A stretch of DNA of 64,000 bases. It comes from Deltaproteobacteria bacterium (GTDB lineage Bacteria > Desulfobacterota > GWC2-55-46 > DRQE01). Location: the NCBI GenBank assembly GCA_015492245.1, contig WGFM01000017.1:102693-166692 (forward strand), read 5' to 3'. This document shows positions 20,932 to 29,285 of this stretch, piece after piece; the stretch's first letter is position 1, and every line of letters starts with the position of its first letter. A model generated the notes under the pieces. The model ran no database searches. It was not told the DNA's origin and was given only the letters and a program-made list of their open reading frames with translations. The translations under genes and the position numbers were made by a program.

Positions 20932-21207
20932 ATGGGAAGGCCACTCTCCATACTGTTACTCATACTTTTTCTGACACTTTCTTACTCGGTGGCCCTCGCT
21001 CATCATCACGATGATGGCCATGTCCACCAAGACTGTATTCTCTGTGTGTACAGTTCCCACAGCCCGGCCCTCAACAACCAGGCGAACCCCCTCACTTCGG
21101 TAATCGCAAGACATGGTATCAACTCCTCCCCTGTCTTTACAGAAGACCGGCTCCTACTTCCATCCTTCGATGCAACAGGTTTTCTGAAACGCGCTCCTCC
21201 TTTATAG
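20932..21207 (+). CDS. Small secreted His-rich protein (DUF2946-like)
   Basis: Signal peptide followed by AHHHDDGHVHQDCILC; upstream of metal-uptake genes. Confidence 0.55.
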   Translation: MGRPLSILLLILFLTLSYSVALAHHHDDGHVHQDCILCVYSSHSPALNNQANPLTSVIARHGINSSPVFTEDRLLLPSFDATGFLKRAPPL

Positions 21208-21272
21208 CCTCTCCGTTCATACCTGTGGTTGCACGCTAACAAAACAGTGTGCTCTCACCGTATAACCATCAA

Positions 21273-21350
21273 CACATGCATGGTATGCATTGTGAAGATG
21301 AGGGTGTATGGGCTACCAGGGCCATCGTACCCTGTTGATACCATCTTCAC
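21273..21350 (+). promoter_or_regulatory. Structured leader of the metal-uptake operon (near-palindrome plus nested stem)
   Basis: CACATGCAT-GGT-ATGCATTGTG, then GTGAAGATG/CATCTTCAC enclosing AGGGT/ACCCT and ATGG/CCAT; ends 39 nt before the start codon. Confidence 0.5.
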
Positions 21351-21389
21351 GACGCAGAGATGTTCCATATTTCATAAAGGGAGGAAGCC

Positions 21390-22628
21390 ATGAAGACAGC
21401 ACTGGCCCTGCTTATAACACTGGCAATCCTTGTCTCCACCGCATTTGCCAGAAGCCAGGAGGGAAGGGATGTCCCGGCTGCTGCTGGCCTGAAGGGGCCT
21501 GGGAAGAGAAAGGCCCTTAACATCATGAATCCTGCCATAAGCCTGGTCCTCGATACATTCTACTACAGCACCAGCCTCTCAGCCGATGAGCTTGAGGCAA
21601 GAGAGATACCTGGCTACCGCACCTTCCACGAGGAAGACCACGGCCATGCACACGGTGAGGCCGAAAAGGGGTTCAACCTCAGAAACGCTGAGTTGAGCTT
21701 TCTTGCCCCCGCAGACCCATACTTCAACATCTACATCACAATCCCTGTAAGCGAGACCGGCACCGAACTTGAGGAGGCCTACTTCGTTACCACCTCATTG
21801 CCTGCGGGGCTCCAGATAAAGGGAGGGAAGTTTCGAAGCGGCTTTGGCAGGTTCAACGCCTTTCATCAGCATGCCCGAAACTTTGTGGACCCACCCCTTC
21901 CCTACCGTGCATTCCTTGGTGATGAAGGGCTCATAGAAAAGGGTATTCAGGTTACATATCTTCCTGAGCTACCTGTCTATACACTTATGGGCATGGAGGT
22001 CCTCCAGGGAAGTAACGAGGTGCTCTTCTCTGATGGGACCAAAGATGGTCCCCATGCCTACGGGGGCTTTGTGAAGACATCGGTAGACCTTACAGAACAG
22101 AGCACCATACTTTTCGGTGTGTCCGTTGTGTATGGGAATACAAAGACCTCTTCCATCGAGCATGATAGCGAGCTTGACGGCAACTCCACCATCTACGGGG
22201 CTGAATTCACCTACAAGTGGAAACCCTCCAGAGACAGAAGCCTTATATTCCAGGGCGAATACATGCTGAGAGACCAAACAGGGGACTACACAGAAGATGC
22301 CACCGTGCCCACCCCTCCAGAGAGACTCGAAAGGAGCCAGGACGGGCTATACCTTCAGGCACTCTACCAGTCTGGCAGGTGGAGGGCCGGGGCAAGATAC
22401 GGTGTGCTCGGTATCCTTGAGGACGACTTTATCCTCTCAGGCACACCCAAGGACCTCGGCTCCACTCCCTACAGGGTTACAGGAAGCCTTGAGTTTGTTC
22501 CCACAGAGTTCTCACTAATAAGGCTACAGTACAACCATGACAGGTCAGCAAGAGGTGGAAAGGAAAACAACGAACTGTTTCTACAGTTCATACTGAGCAT
22601 CGGGGCCCACGGTGCCCATACCTTCTAA
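21390..22628 (+). CDS. Outer-membrane beta-barrel protein, probable zinc-associated porin-like
   Basis: Signal peptide, His-rich EEDHGHAHGEAEKG segment, alternating beta strands; followed by znuA/znuB-like genes. Confidence 0.65.
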   Translation: MKTALALLITLAILVSTAFARSQEGRDVPAAAGLKGPGKRKALNIMNPAISLVLDTFYYSTSLSADELEAREIPGYRTFHEEDHGHAHGEAEKGFNLRNAELSFLAPADPYFNIYITIPVSETGTELEEAYFVTTSLPAGLQIKGGKFRSGFGRFNAFHQHARNFVDPPLPYRAFLGDEGLIEKGIQVTYLPELPVYTLMGMEVLQGSNEVLFSDGTKDGPHAYGGFVKTSVDLTEQSTILFGVSVVYGNTKTSSIEHDSELDGNSTIYGAEFTYKWKPSRDRSLIFQGEYMLRDQTGDYTEDATVPTPPERLERSQDGLYLQALYQSGRWRAGARYGVLGILEDDFILSGTPKDLGSTPYRVTGSLEFVPTEFSLIRLQYNHDRSARGGKENNELFLQFILSIGAHGAHTF

Positions 22629-22641
22629 AGGAGGCAGGTTT

Positions 22642-23538
22642 ATGTTGAGGCTTTTGTGTATACTTTCACTTCTGCTCCTTGCCGGGCCAGTATATGCCAA
22701 GGTGAACATAGTGGCAACACTGCCATGGATAGGAAGCCTGGCAAAGGATATCGGTAGAGACAGGGTAGAGGTGAGTGTTCTTGTAAGACCCTCTCATGAT
22801 CCCCATTATGTGGAGGCAAGGCCAAGCATGATACTCGCCTTAAGGAAGACCCACATCCTTCTGTATAATGGTCTTGATCTTGAAGCAGGCTATCTACAGG
22901 TCCTTGTAGAGTCATCCAGAAACCCCAGAGTCCAGCCAGGTATGCCCGGTAATGTGGACTGTTCCAGATTCATCGAGGCGATAGGAAAAGAAGAGAATGT
23001 AGATAGAGCTATGGGAGACATACATCCCCTGGGCAACCCGCACTACCATTTTTCTCCAGACAATATCCTCAGGGTGGCAGAGGGCATTGCCACAGCCCTC
23101 GCAGGTATTGATGTCCAGAATGGGGCATATTATAAAGCCAATCTCGATGCCTTCAGAAAAAGGCTGAAGAAGAAACAGAAAGAATGGTTCAAACTACCTG
23201 TAAGGGGCAAAAGATTCATAGCCTTCCACAGGCTCTTCGAATATCTGGCCAGAGATTTCGGCTTCGAGATAATAGGCTACATAGAGCCAAGGCCTGGCAT
23301 ACCCCCCTCGACAGCTCATCTTCAACGGCTTGCAGGGCTCATAGAACAGGAAAACCCTGATGCCATTCTAATAACCACTAATTACGGAAGAAGGGAGGCC
23401 CGCTGGTTGTCCCAGAGGACAGGGGTAAAGACCATTGTGGTTCCCCATGAGGTGGGGGCAGCCATGCCCAAAGGAAGCACCGAGGACTGGTTTGGTTTCA
23501 TGGACAGGGTCCTCGGGGCCATAGGGGAAATAAAGTGA
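22642..23538 (+). CDS. Metal ABC transporter substrate-binding protein (ZnuA-like)
   Basis: Signal peptide; VVATLPWIGSLAKDIG-type start, SHDPHYVEARPS, HPLGNPHYHFSP metal-ligand motifs. Confidence 0.85.
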   Translation: MLRLLCILSLLLLAGPVYAKVNIVATLPWIGSLAKDIGRDRVEVSVLVRPSHDPHYVEARPSMILALRKTHILLYNGLDLEAGYLQVLVESSRNPRVQPGMPGNVDCSRFIEAIGKEENVDRAMGDIHPLGNPHYHFSPDNILRVAEGIATALAGIDVQNGAYYKANLDAFRKRLKKKQKEWFKLPVRGKRFIAFHRLFEYLARDFGFEIIGYIEPRPGIPPSTAHLQRLAGLIEQENPDAILITTNYGRREARWLSQRTGVKTIVVPHEVGAAMPKGSTEDWFGFMDRVLGAIGEIK

Positions 23539-24350
23539 TGGAAGCTCTCGGCTTTCTTGTATATCCCTTTCTGGCCTGTGTATTGTTGATACTCATACAC
23601 ACCTACTTTGGTATCCACATACTTGAGCGTGGAATCATATTCGTAGACCTCTGTCTTGCCCAGTTCATAGGGCTGGGTATGGCCCTTTCGTTGCTTATGG
23701 GATACGATGCCGGAGACAACTATCTCTTCTCGTTCATATCTGCGGTCCTGGGTGCTTCAATCCTCACGCTGTCCAGGCCTATCGCCAAGGTTACAAATAT
23801 AGAGGCATTCATCGGCACACTGTATGTCTTCTCCCTGTCCGCCTCCATCCTCGTCCTCGACCGCTCCCCACAGGGGCTCGAGGAGTTCAAGGCCATTCTG
23901 AACGGCAACATTCTGTGGACAGACCGGTGGGACCTCTTCCACACCTTTATACTGTATTGCCTTGTTGGGGGAGTCCATATCGTTCTGAGCAAAAGGTTCT
24001 TTGACCTTTCGCGCAGTGGCAGGGGTGGGATGGCCTGGGAGTTCCTCTTCTTCCTCGGTTTCGCCATAGTCCTGGTAAGCTCTGTCAGGCTTGCAGGGAT
24101 ACTCCAGGTCTTCTCCTTCCTGCTCATCCCTGCCCTCATTGGAAGACTCTATACGCATGAACCATTAAAGATACTCGTCGTTGGATGGACGATCGGAATC
24201 CTGGCAAGCCTTCTGGGTATAACGGTGTCCTACTTATCGGACCTACCAACATCGCCTGTAATAGTTCTATCTCTGTGTCTTGTCTTCTTTACACTTCTCC
24301 TGCTTAAGGGCCTATGGCGTCATACCCCATCTATTATACGAAAGAGATGA
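23535..24350 (+). CDS. Metal ABC transporter permease (ZnuB-like)
   Basis: Polytopic; GIHILERGIIFVDLCLAQFIGLGMALSLLMG and GILQVFSFLLIPALIGRL motifs of the family. Confidence 0.85.
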   Translation: MMEALGFLVYPFLACVLLILIHTYFGIHILERGIIFVDLCLAQFIGLGMALSLLMGYDAGDNYLFSFISAVLGASILTLSRPIAKVTNIEAFIGTLYVFSLSASILVLDRSPQGLEEFKAILNGNILWTDRWDLFHTFILYCLVGGVHIVLSKRFFDLSRSGRGGMAWEFLFFLGFAIVLVSSVRLAGILQVFSFLLIPALIGRLYTHEPLKILVVGWTIGILASLLGITVSYLSDLPTSPVIVLSLCLVFFTLLLLKGLWRHTPSIIRKR

Positions 24351-24434
24351 CCCTGGGGCATGGGTGTCTGTTGTGAGGGCCACAGATTGAGCCCCTCTTT
24401 ATCGGTTGTACATGAAAACGCCCTCACACCGTAC

Positions 24435-24463
24435 TTGCCAAACACCCTGTTTGGTGGTATATT
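24435..24463 (+). promoter_or_regulatory. Promoter with overlapping palindromic operator upstream of the selenoprotein gene
   Basis: TTGCCA-N17-TATATT with CCAAACA-CCC-TGTTTGG (24438-24454) between -35 and -10. Confidence 0.6.
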
Positions 24464-24505
24464 TGAATAGATTTGGTTAAAATCCTTAAAAAAGGAGGTG
24501 GCTAT

Positions 24506-24739
24506 ATGTCGCCAAAGGTTCTGATCTTCGGCAAGGATACCTGACCATACACCACCGCAGCCCGTGAGGACTATGCGAAAAGAGGTTACGAGGTAGAATA
24601 CATAAATGTGGTTACAGACCCGGCTGGCAAGGAGCAGATGCTTCGCTACAGTGGTGAAAGCAGGGTGCCTGTTATTGTGGAGAGGGTGGGCAACGATGTG
24701 CATGTAAGTGTGGGATTCGGTGGCACGTGAGGGGTCTAA
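24506..24739 (+). CDS. Glutaredoxin-like selenoprotein (UXX-star type) with two in-frame UGA codons
   Basis: AAGGAGGTG SD, ATG 24506, UGA at 24542 and 24728 in frame, TAA at 24737; MSPKVLIFGKDTUPYTTAAREDYAKRGYEVEYINVVTDPAGKEQMLRYSGESRVPVIVERVGNDVHVSVGFGGTUGV*. Confidence 0.87.
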
Positions 24740-24747
24740 AGCGGGCA

Positions 24748-24766
24748 GGCCGTAAGGTTTACGGCC
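24748..24766 (+). promoter_or_regulatory. Putative bacterial SECIS hairpin for the C-terminal UGA
   Basis: GGCCGTAA-GGT-TTACGGCC; perfect 8-bp stem, loop GGU, 25 nt from UGA to loop. Confidence 0.75.
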
Positions 24767-24826
24767 AGAGGGTTTCAAAAACAATGGCGTTTCTTTAAAG
24801 ATGTTTGTCTTTCATCTACAGGGGAT

Positions 24827-24851
24827 AGATGCGGGGAATCACCCCGCATCT
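24827..24851 (+). terminator. Terminator-like hairpin between the selenoprotein gene and ndk
   Basis: AGATGCGGGG-AATCA-CCCCGCATCT perfect 10-bp stem; weak T tract. Confidence 0.6.
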
Positions 24852-24889
24852 TGAATTTCGCAACCAAAGGAGGTTAACCAGAAAGAACC

Positions 24890-25312
24890 ATGGCAGAAAG
24901 GACACTCTCTATAGTAAAACCAGATGGGGTGAGGAAGAATCTCGTTGGAGAGGTCATTAAACGCTTCGAAGAAGAAGCCCTTAAGGTGGTAGCACTAAAG
25001 ATGGCCCACCTCACAAAAGACCAGGCACAGGGGTTCTACCATGTGCACAGAGAAAGACCCTTCTTCGATAGCCTTACCACCTTCATGAGCTCTGGCCCGG
25101 TGGTGTTGATGGTGCTCGAGGGCGATGGAGCCATAAAAAAGGTAAGAAAAATAATGGGTGCCACAAACCCTTCAGATGCAGAGCCAGGCACAATAAGGAA
25201 GGATTTTGCAGACTCCATAGAGGAGAATATAGTGCATGGCTCGGACTCACCTGAAAACGCAGGGTTCGAGATAAACTACTTTTTCAACGCCCTGGAGATA
25301 TTCGGCAGGTAA
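24890..25312 (+). CDS. ndk: Nucleoside diphosphate kinase
   Basis: [27 protein letters not shown]..., [12 protein letters not shown]. Confidence 0.97.
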   Translation: MAERTLSIVKPDGVRKNLVGEVIKRFEEEALKVVALKMAHLTKDQAQGFYHVHRERPFFDSLTTFMSSGPVVLMVLEGDGAIKKVRKIMGATNPSDAEPGTIRKDFADSIEENIVHGSDSPENAGFEINYFFNALEIFGR

Positions 25313-25315
25313 ACC

Positions 25316-26206
25316 ATGGAGAGCATAGAAAACCTGAAAAGCCATTACGGCTTTACCCAGCAGGATGTAGAGAATCTTAAGAGCCTCCTGCCCGTCATGT
25401 CAGGCTACAGACAGGCCTTTGTGGAGGAGTTCTACGACTACATAAAGGATTTTGAAAATACCCCGAGGTTTCTCAAGGACGAGCAGGTCATAAGAAAACA
25501 TCAGGATGCCATCGGCAAGTGGTTCATGGAGCTGTTTTCAGGAGAGTATGGTTACCCCTACTTTCGTGAACTCGAAAGGGTGGGCATGGCACATGTCAAG
25601 ATAAACCTTCCCGCCCACTATGTGAACGCAGCGATGCACTTTGTGAAATGCTACATAGATGACATCCTGAATCGTGAAATAAAAGACGACCAGGAGCTTG
25701 TCCATATAAAGAGGTCTGTGGATAAAATTCTCGATATAAACCTCGATGTCTTCACCTGTTCCTACATAGAGGAAGAAAAAAGGGTCATCTTCATTTCCCA
25801 GAAGGTGGAGACCTATCTGGTGGGCTTTGCGAGAAGATTCTCCTATGGACTGAATCTGGTGCTGATGCTGGGACTGGTCCTGCTCGGCGTGCTTGTAATG
25901 GGGCTCTTTGCCTATGACCTGACCCATGTGTTCGATGGTGACATAGAAAAGGGGCTTCTGGCAACCCTTGGTTCACTGCTGATGCTCTGGGTTGTCATAG
26001 AGTTGATGGACACGGAGGTGCAGCATCTAAAGGGCAAGAAGTTCGCCATAAAGGTCTTCATAAGTGTTGCCCTTGTGGCTGTCATAAGAAAGATACTCAT
26101 AACTACCCTCTCAACAGAGACAGCCATAGGACAGCAAGTATCCCTCGTCTTTGCGGTGGCTGTGCTTGGTGTGTTATACTGGCTCATATCAAGGGTAGAA
26201 GATTGA
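25316..26206 (+). CDS. Protoglobin-domain sensor fused to PsiE-like membrane domain
   Basis: N-terminal helical globin fold (GMAHVKINLPAHYVNAAM proximal His region), C-terminal four-TM PsiE-like region. Confidence 0.75.
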   Translation: MESIENLKSHYGFTQQDVENLKSLLPVMSGYRQAFVEEFYDYIKDFENTPRFLKDEQVIRKHQDAIGKWFMELFSGEYGYPYFRELERVGMAHVKINLPAHYVNAAMHFVKCYIDDILNREIKDDQELVHIKRSVDKILDINLDVFTCSYIEEEKRVIFISQKVETYLVGFARRFSYGLNLVLMLGLVLLGVLVMGLFAYDLTHVFDGDIEKGLLATLGSLLMLWVVIELMDTEVQHLKGKKFAIKVFISVALVAVIRKILITTLSTETAIGQQVSLVFAVAVLGVLYWLISRVED

Positions 26207-26226
26207 GCCCCCAGGAACTCATCGTT

Positions 26227-26647
26227 ATGTCTTTTAAACCAACCATCAAAGACCTCATAGACTTCTCAAAAGAAGAGAGCTCATGGCGATCGATACGGTG
26301 GCCCCCTCAAGGGGCAACGCAGCCCTACTGCTGGCTCGGGAAAGGTGGTTCCGGGGCTTGCAGATGAAGAAGCTTCCAAGGCTCGTAGGTTGTTCTCAGC
26401 TTCTTGTCTCGTGGTGATGCACACAGACCGGCAGAGCCTTTGAGGGGAGCAGGGTGCAAGGTAAACCTTGTCCCCCCATCAACCCCTTCGATGGGTGCCG
26501 GTTTATGCCACCAGATGGGCATTCTATCGAAAGGTTCCACCGTCTGCTCAAGGGCCATGGACTTACGGTGCTTGTAAGAAAGAGCAGGGGCAGAGATATG
26601 CTCGCCGCATGTGGCCAGCCCGGCACAAAAGTGGATAAAACCTCTTG
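26227..26647 (+). pseudogene. rlmN: Decayed 23S rRNA methyltransferase RlmN (core deleted, frameshifted)
   Basis: Start MSFKPTIKDLIDFSKEE..., then DEEASKARRLFSA, KVNLVP and, in another frame, INPFDGCRFMPPDGHSIERFHRLLKGHGLTVLVRKSRGRDMLAACGQ = RlmN C-terminus; no radical SAM CxxxCxxC core. Confidence 0.75.
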
Positions 26648-26710
26648 ACCCATGCTGGGTGTAATGTTAAAAATTATCTTTTGAATAAACCAGAACAAGG
26701 AGTACTCGTT

Positions 26711-27571
26711 ATGGCAGAAAGAACCATAGGCATAATAGGCGGCAGTGGGCTTTACGAGGTGGAAGGGCTCGAGGATGTAAAAGAGGTGGAGGTTGAAACC
26801 CCCTTTGGCGCACCATCTGATGCCTACATTACCGGAAGGCTTGGTGATGCACGGCTTGTGTTTCTACCAAGACACGGCAGGGGCCACCGCATACCTCCCA
26901 CGGACATAAACTATCGTGCCAACATATATGGCATGAAAAAACTCGGGGTGGAGTGGATAATATCTGTGTCTGCCGTGGGAAGCATGAAAGAGGAGATAAG
27001 GCCCGGCCATGTTGTAATAGTAGACCAGTTCTTCGACAGGACAACGAAGAGGCATTCCACATTCTTCTCTTCCGGCATGGTGGGGCATGTGGAGTTTGCA
27101 GAGCCTGTATGTGGCGGGCTTTCGGCAACCCTCTACGAGGCAGCCCTGAAGGCAGGGGCCACGGTGCATCGTGGTGGCACATACATATGCATAGAGGGGC
27201 CCCAGTTTTCGACCAGGGCAGAGAGCCTCATCTACCGAAGCTGGGGAGTGGATGTTATAGGGATGACCAACATTCCAGAGGCAAAACTCGCCAGAGAGGC
27301 CGAGATATGCTACTCTACTGTGGCGCTCTCAACAGATTACGATTGCTGGCACGACACGGAAGAGAGTGTCTCTGTGGACATGATACTCGAAACCCTTAAG
27401 AAGAATGTATCCCTTGCAAAGGAAATCATAAAGAACGCCATACCTTCTATAACACATCCCAGGGAGTGCAGGTGTGCAGGGGCACTTGAATACGCCATAG
27501 TTACGGCAAGGGAAGCCATTCCTGAAGAGCTGAAAAAAGACCTTGCACCCATTGTAGGAAAATACCTTTAA
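26711..27571 (+). CDS. mtnP: S-methyl-5'-thioadenosine phosphorylase
   Basis: IGIIGGSGLYEVEGLEDV, FLPRHGRGHRIPP, TDYDCWH motifs. Confidence 0.92.
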   Translation: MAERTIGIIGGSGLYEVEGLEDVKEVEVETPFGAPSDAYITGRLGDARLVFLPRHGRGHRIPPTDINYRANIYGMKKLGVEWIISVSAVGSMKEEIRPGHVVIVDQFFDRTTKRHSTFFSSGMVGHVEFAEPVCGGLSATLYEAALKAGATVHRGGTYICIEGPQFSTRAESLIYRSWGVDVIGMTNIPEAKLAREAEICYSTVALSTDYDCWHDTEESVSVDMILETLKKNVSLAKEIIKNAIPSITHPRECRCAGALEYAIVTAREAIPEELKKDLAPIVGKYL

Positions 27572-27589
27572 AAGGAGCCAGGGAAGAAT

Positions 27590-28498
27590 ATGGATATAGT
27601 TGTTGTAGGCTCTGTTGCCTTCGATACGGTTGAGACCCCTTTTGGCAATGCCCACGAGGTTCTCGGAGGCAGTGCCACATACTTTTCCCTCTCGGCAAGT
27701 TTCTTCTCAAAGGTGGGAATGGTGGCAGTGGTTGGTCAGGACTTTCCGGATGAACACCTTGAGATGCTGGGGGAAAAGGGTATAGACACAGCTGGTGTGG
27801 AGAAAAAAACAGGGGAGACATTCCGCTGGAAGGGTAGATACGACTATGATCTCAACCAGGCGCATACCCTCGAGACCCACTTGAATGTATTCGAGCACTT
27901 CAACCCTGCCCTTCCAGACCCGTACAGAAAGGCCCCCTTTGTGTTTCTGGCCAACATAGACCCTGCCCTGCAACTGAAAGTGCTCGAACAGATAGAGGCA
28001 CCAAGGCTGGTGGCATGTGATACCATGAACTTCTGGATAGAGGGCAAGCCCTCTGAGTTGAGGGAAGTGCTCAAAAGGGTGGAACTCTTTGTGATAAACG
28101 AGGCAGAGGCAAGGGAATTTGCCGGGGAACCAGGCCTCGTAAAGGCTGCAAGGAAGATAATGGATTGCGGTCCGAGGATACTCATAATAAAACGGGGTGA
28201 ATACGGAGCCCTCATGTTCAACGGCTCTTCTGTATTCAGTGCACCTGCCTATCCACTGGAGGATGTGTTCGACCCGACAGGCGCAGGCGACAGCTTTGCA
28301 GGCGGGCTCATGGGCTATCTGGCATATACAAATGACCTGAGTGAGCAGAATATCAGAAAGGCCATAGTCATGGGCAGTGTTATGGCATCCTTCAATGTGG
28401 AGGACTTCAGCCTCAACCGCCTTTGCTCCATATCCTGCGACGACATAAGGGCTCGCTACACAGAGTTCAAACGATTGACCTACTTCGAGGATGTGTGA
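27590..28498 (+). CDS. PfkB-family carbohydrate/nucleoside kinase
   Basis: VVVGSVAFDTVETPFG N-terminus and DPTGAGDSFAGGLMGYL signature. Confidence 0.88.
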   Translation: MDIVVVGSVAFDTVETPFGNAHEVLGGSATYFSLSASFFSKVGMVAVVGQDFPDEHLEMLGEKGIDTAGVEKKTGETFRWKGRYDYDLNQAHTLETHLNVFEHFNPALPDPYRKAPFVFLANIDPALQLKVLEQIEAPRLVACDTMNFWIEGKPSELREVLKRVELFVINEAEAREFAGEPGLVKAARKIMDCGPRILIIKRGEYGALMFNGSSVFSAPAYPLEDVFDPTGAGDSFAGGLMGYLAYTNDLSEQNIRKAIVMGSVMASFNVEDFSLNRLCSISCDDIRARYTEFKRLTYFEDV

Positions 28499-28515
28499 TA
28501 TAAAGTCTATTCAGG

Positions 28516-29274
28516 GTGTTTGATATGATGAGAAACATTTTTGTAGCCATGGTGGTCTCCCTCCTTCTGGTCTCCTGCGCCACCATGCCAGAGGAAAAGC
28601 GGAAAGAAACCGCTGACATACACTATCGAATGGGCTCAGTCTACTTTGCGGAAAGAAACTATACCCCTGCCCTGGAAGAACTGCTCAAGGCCGTAAAACT
28701 CTATCCCAACAACCCCGAATACCACAATCTTCTCGGGTTGATATATGGTGCCAAGAGGCTCTATGACGGTGCACAGACCCACTTCAGGCTTGCCATAAAG
28801 CTCAAGCCCGACTTTTCCGAGGCGCATACCAACCTGGGAGCCCTGCTACTCGAGTTGAATGAGTGGGACAGGGCCATACCACACTTTTACATAGCGGTAA
28901 AAAACCCTCTGTACAAAACCCCGGAGCTTGCCTACAACAACCTTGGATGGGCCTATTACAACAAGAAAGACTACAGCAAGGCGCTTGGGAGCCTCAAGAA
29001 GGCCATAGAGGCCAATCCCAGATACTTTATGGCCTACTATAATATGGGGCTTGCCTATGAGCGTCTCGGCAGGCTCGATGAGGCCGAAATCGCCCTGAAA
29101 AAGGCGCTGAACCTTTCCCCAGGGTTCGTGGATGGCTATTACAGCCTTGGCCATGTGCTCGTAAAGAAGAAGGACCGAAAAGGTGCGCTCGAGGCATTCC
29201 AGAAGGTGGTGGAGCTGGCCCCCCTGAGTGAGAAGGCAAAGAGTGCAAAGGAATACATGGAACTGATCAAATAA
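28516..29274 (+). CDS. TPR lipoprotein (PilF/PilW-like)
   Basis: Lipobox LVSCAT and multiple TPR units. Confidence 0.75.
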   Translation: MFDMMRNIFVAMVVSLLLVSCATMPEEKRKETADIHYRMGSVYFAERNYTPALEELLKAVKLYPNNPEYHNLLGLIYGAKRLYDGAQTHFRLAIKLKPDFSEAHTNLGALLLELNEWDRAIPHFYIAVKNPLYKTPELAYNNLGWAYYNKKDYSKALGSLKKAIEANPRYFMAYYNMGLAYERLGRLDEAEIALKKALNLSPGFVDGYYSLGHVLVKKKDRKGALEAFQKVVELAPLSEKAKSAKEYMELIK

Positions 29275-29285
29275 GACGAGTAACC

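Noticed and set aside
24320-24784. 154-aa minus-strand ORF over the selenoprotein region
   Set aside because: No recognisable motif; the sense strand has RBS, promoter, recognisable glutaredoxin-like protein and SECIS-like hairpin.
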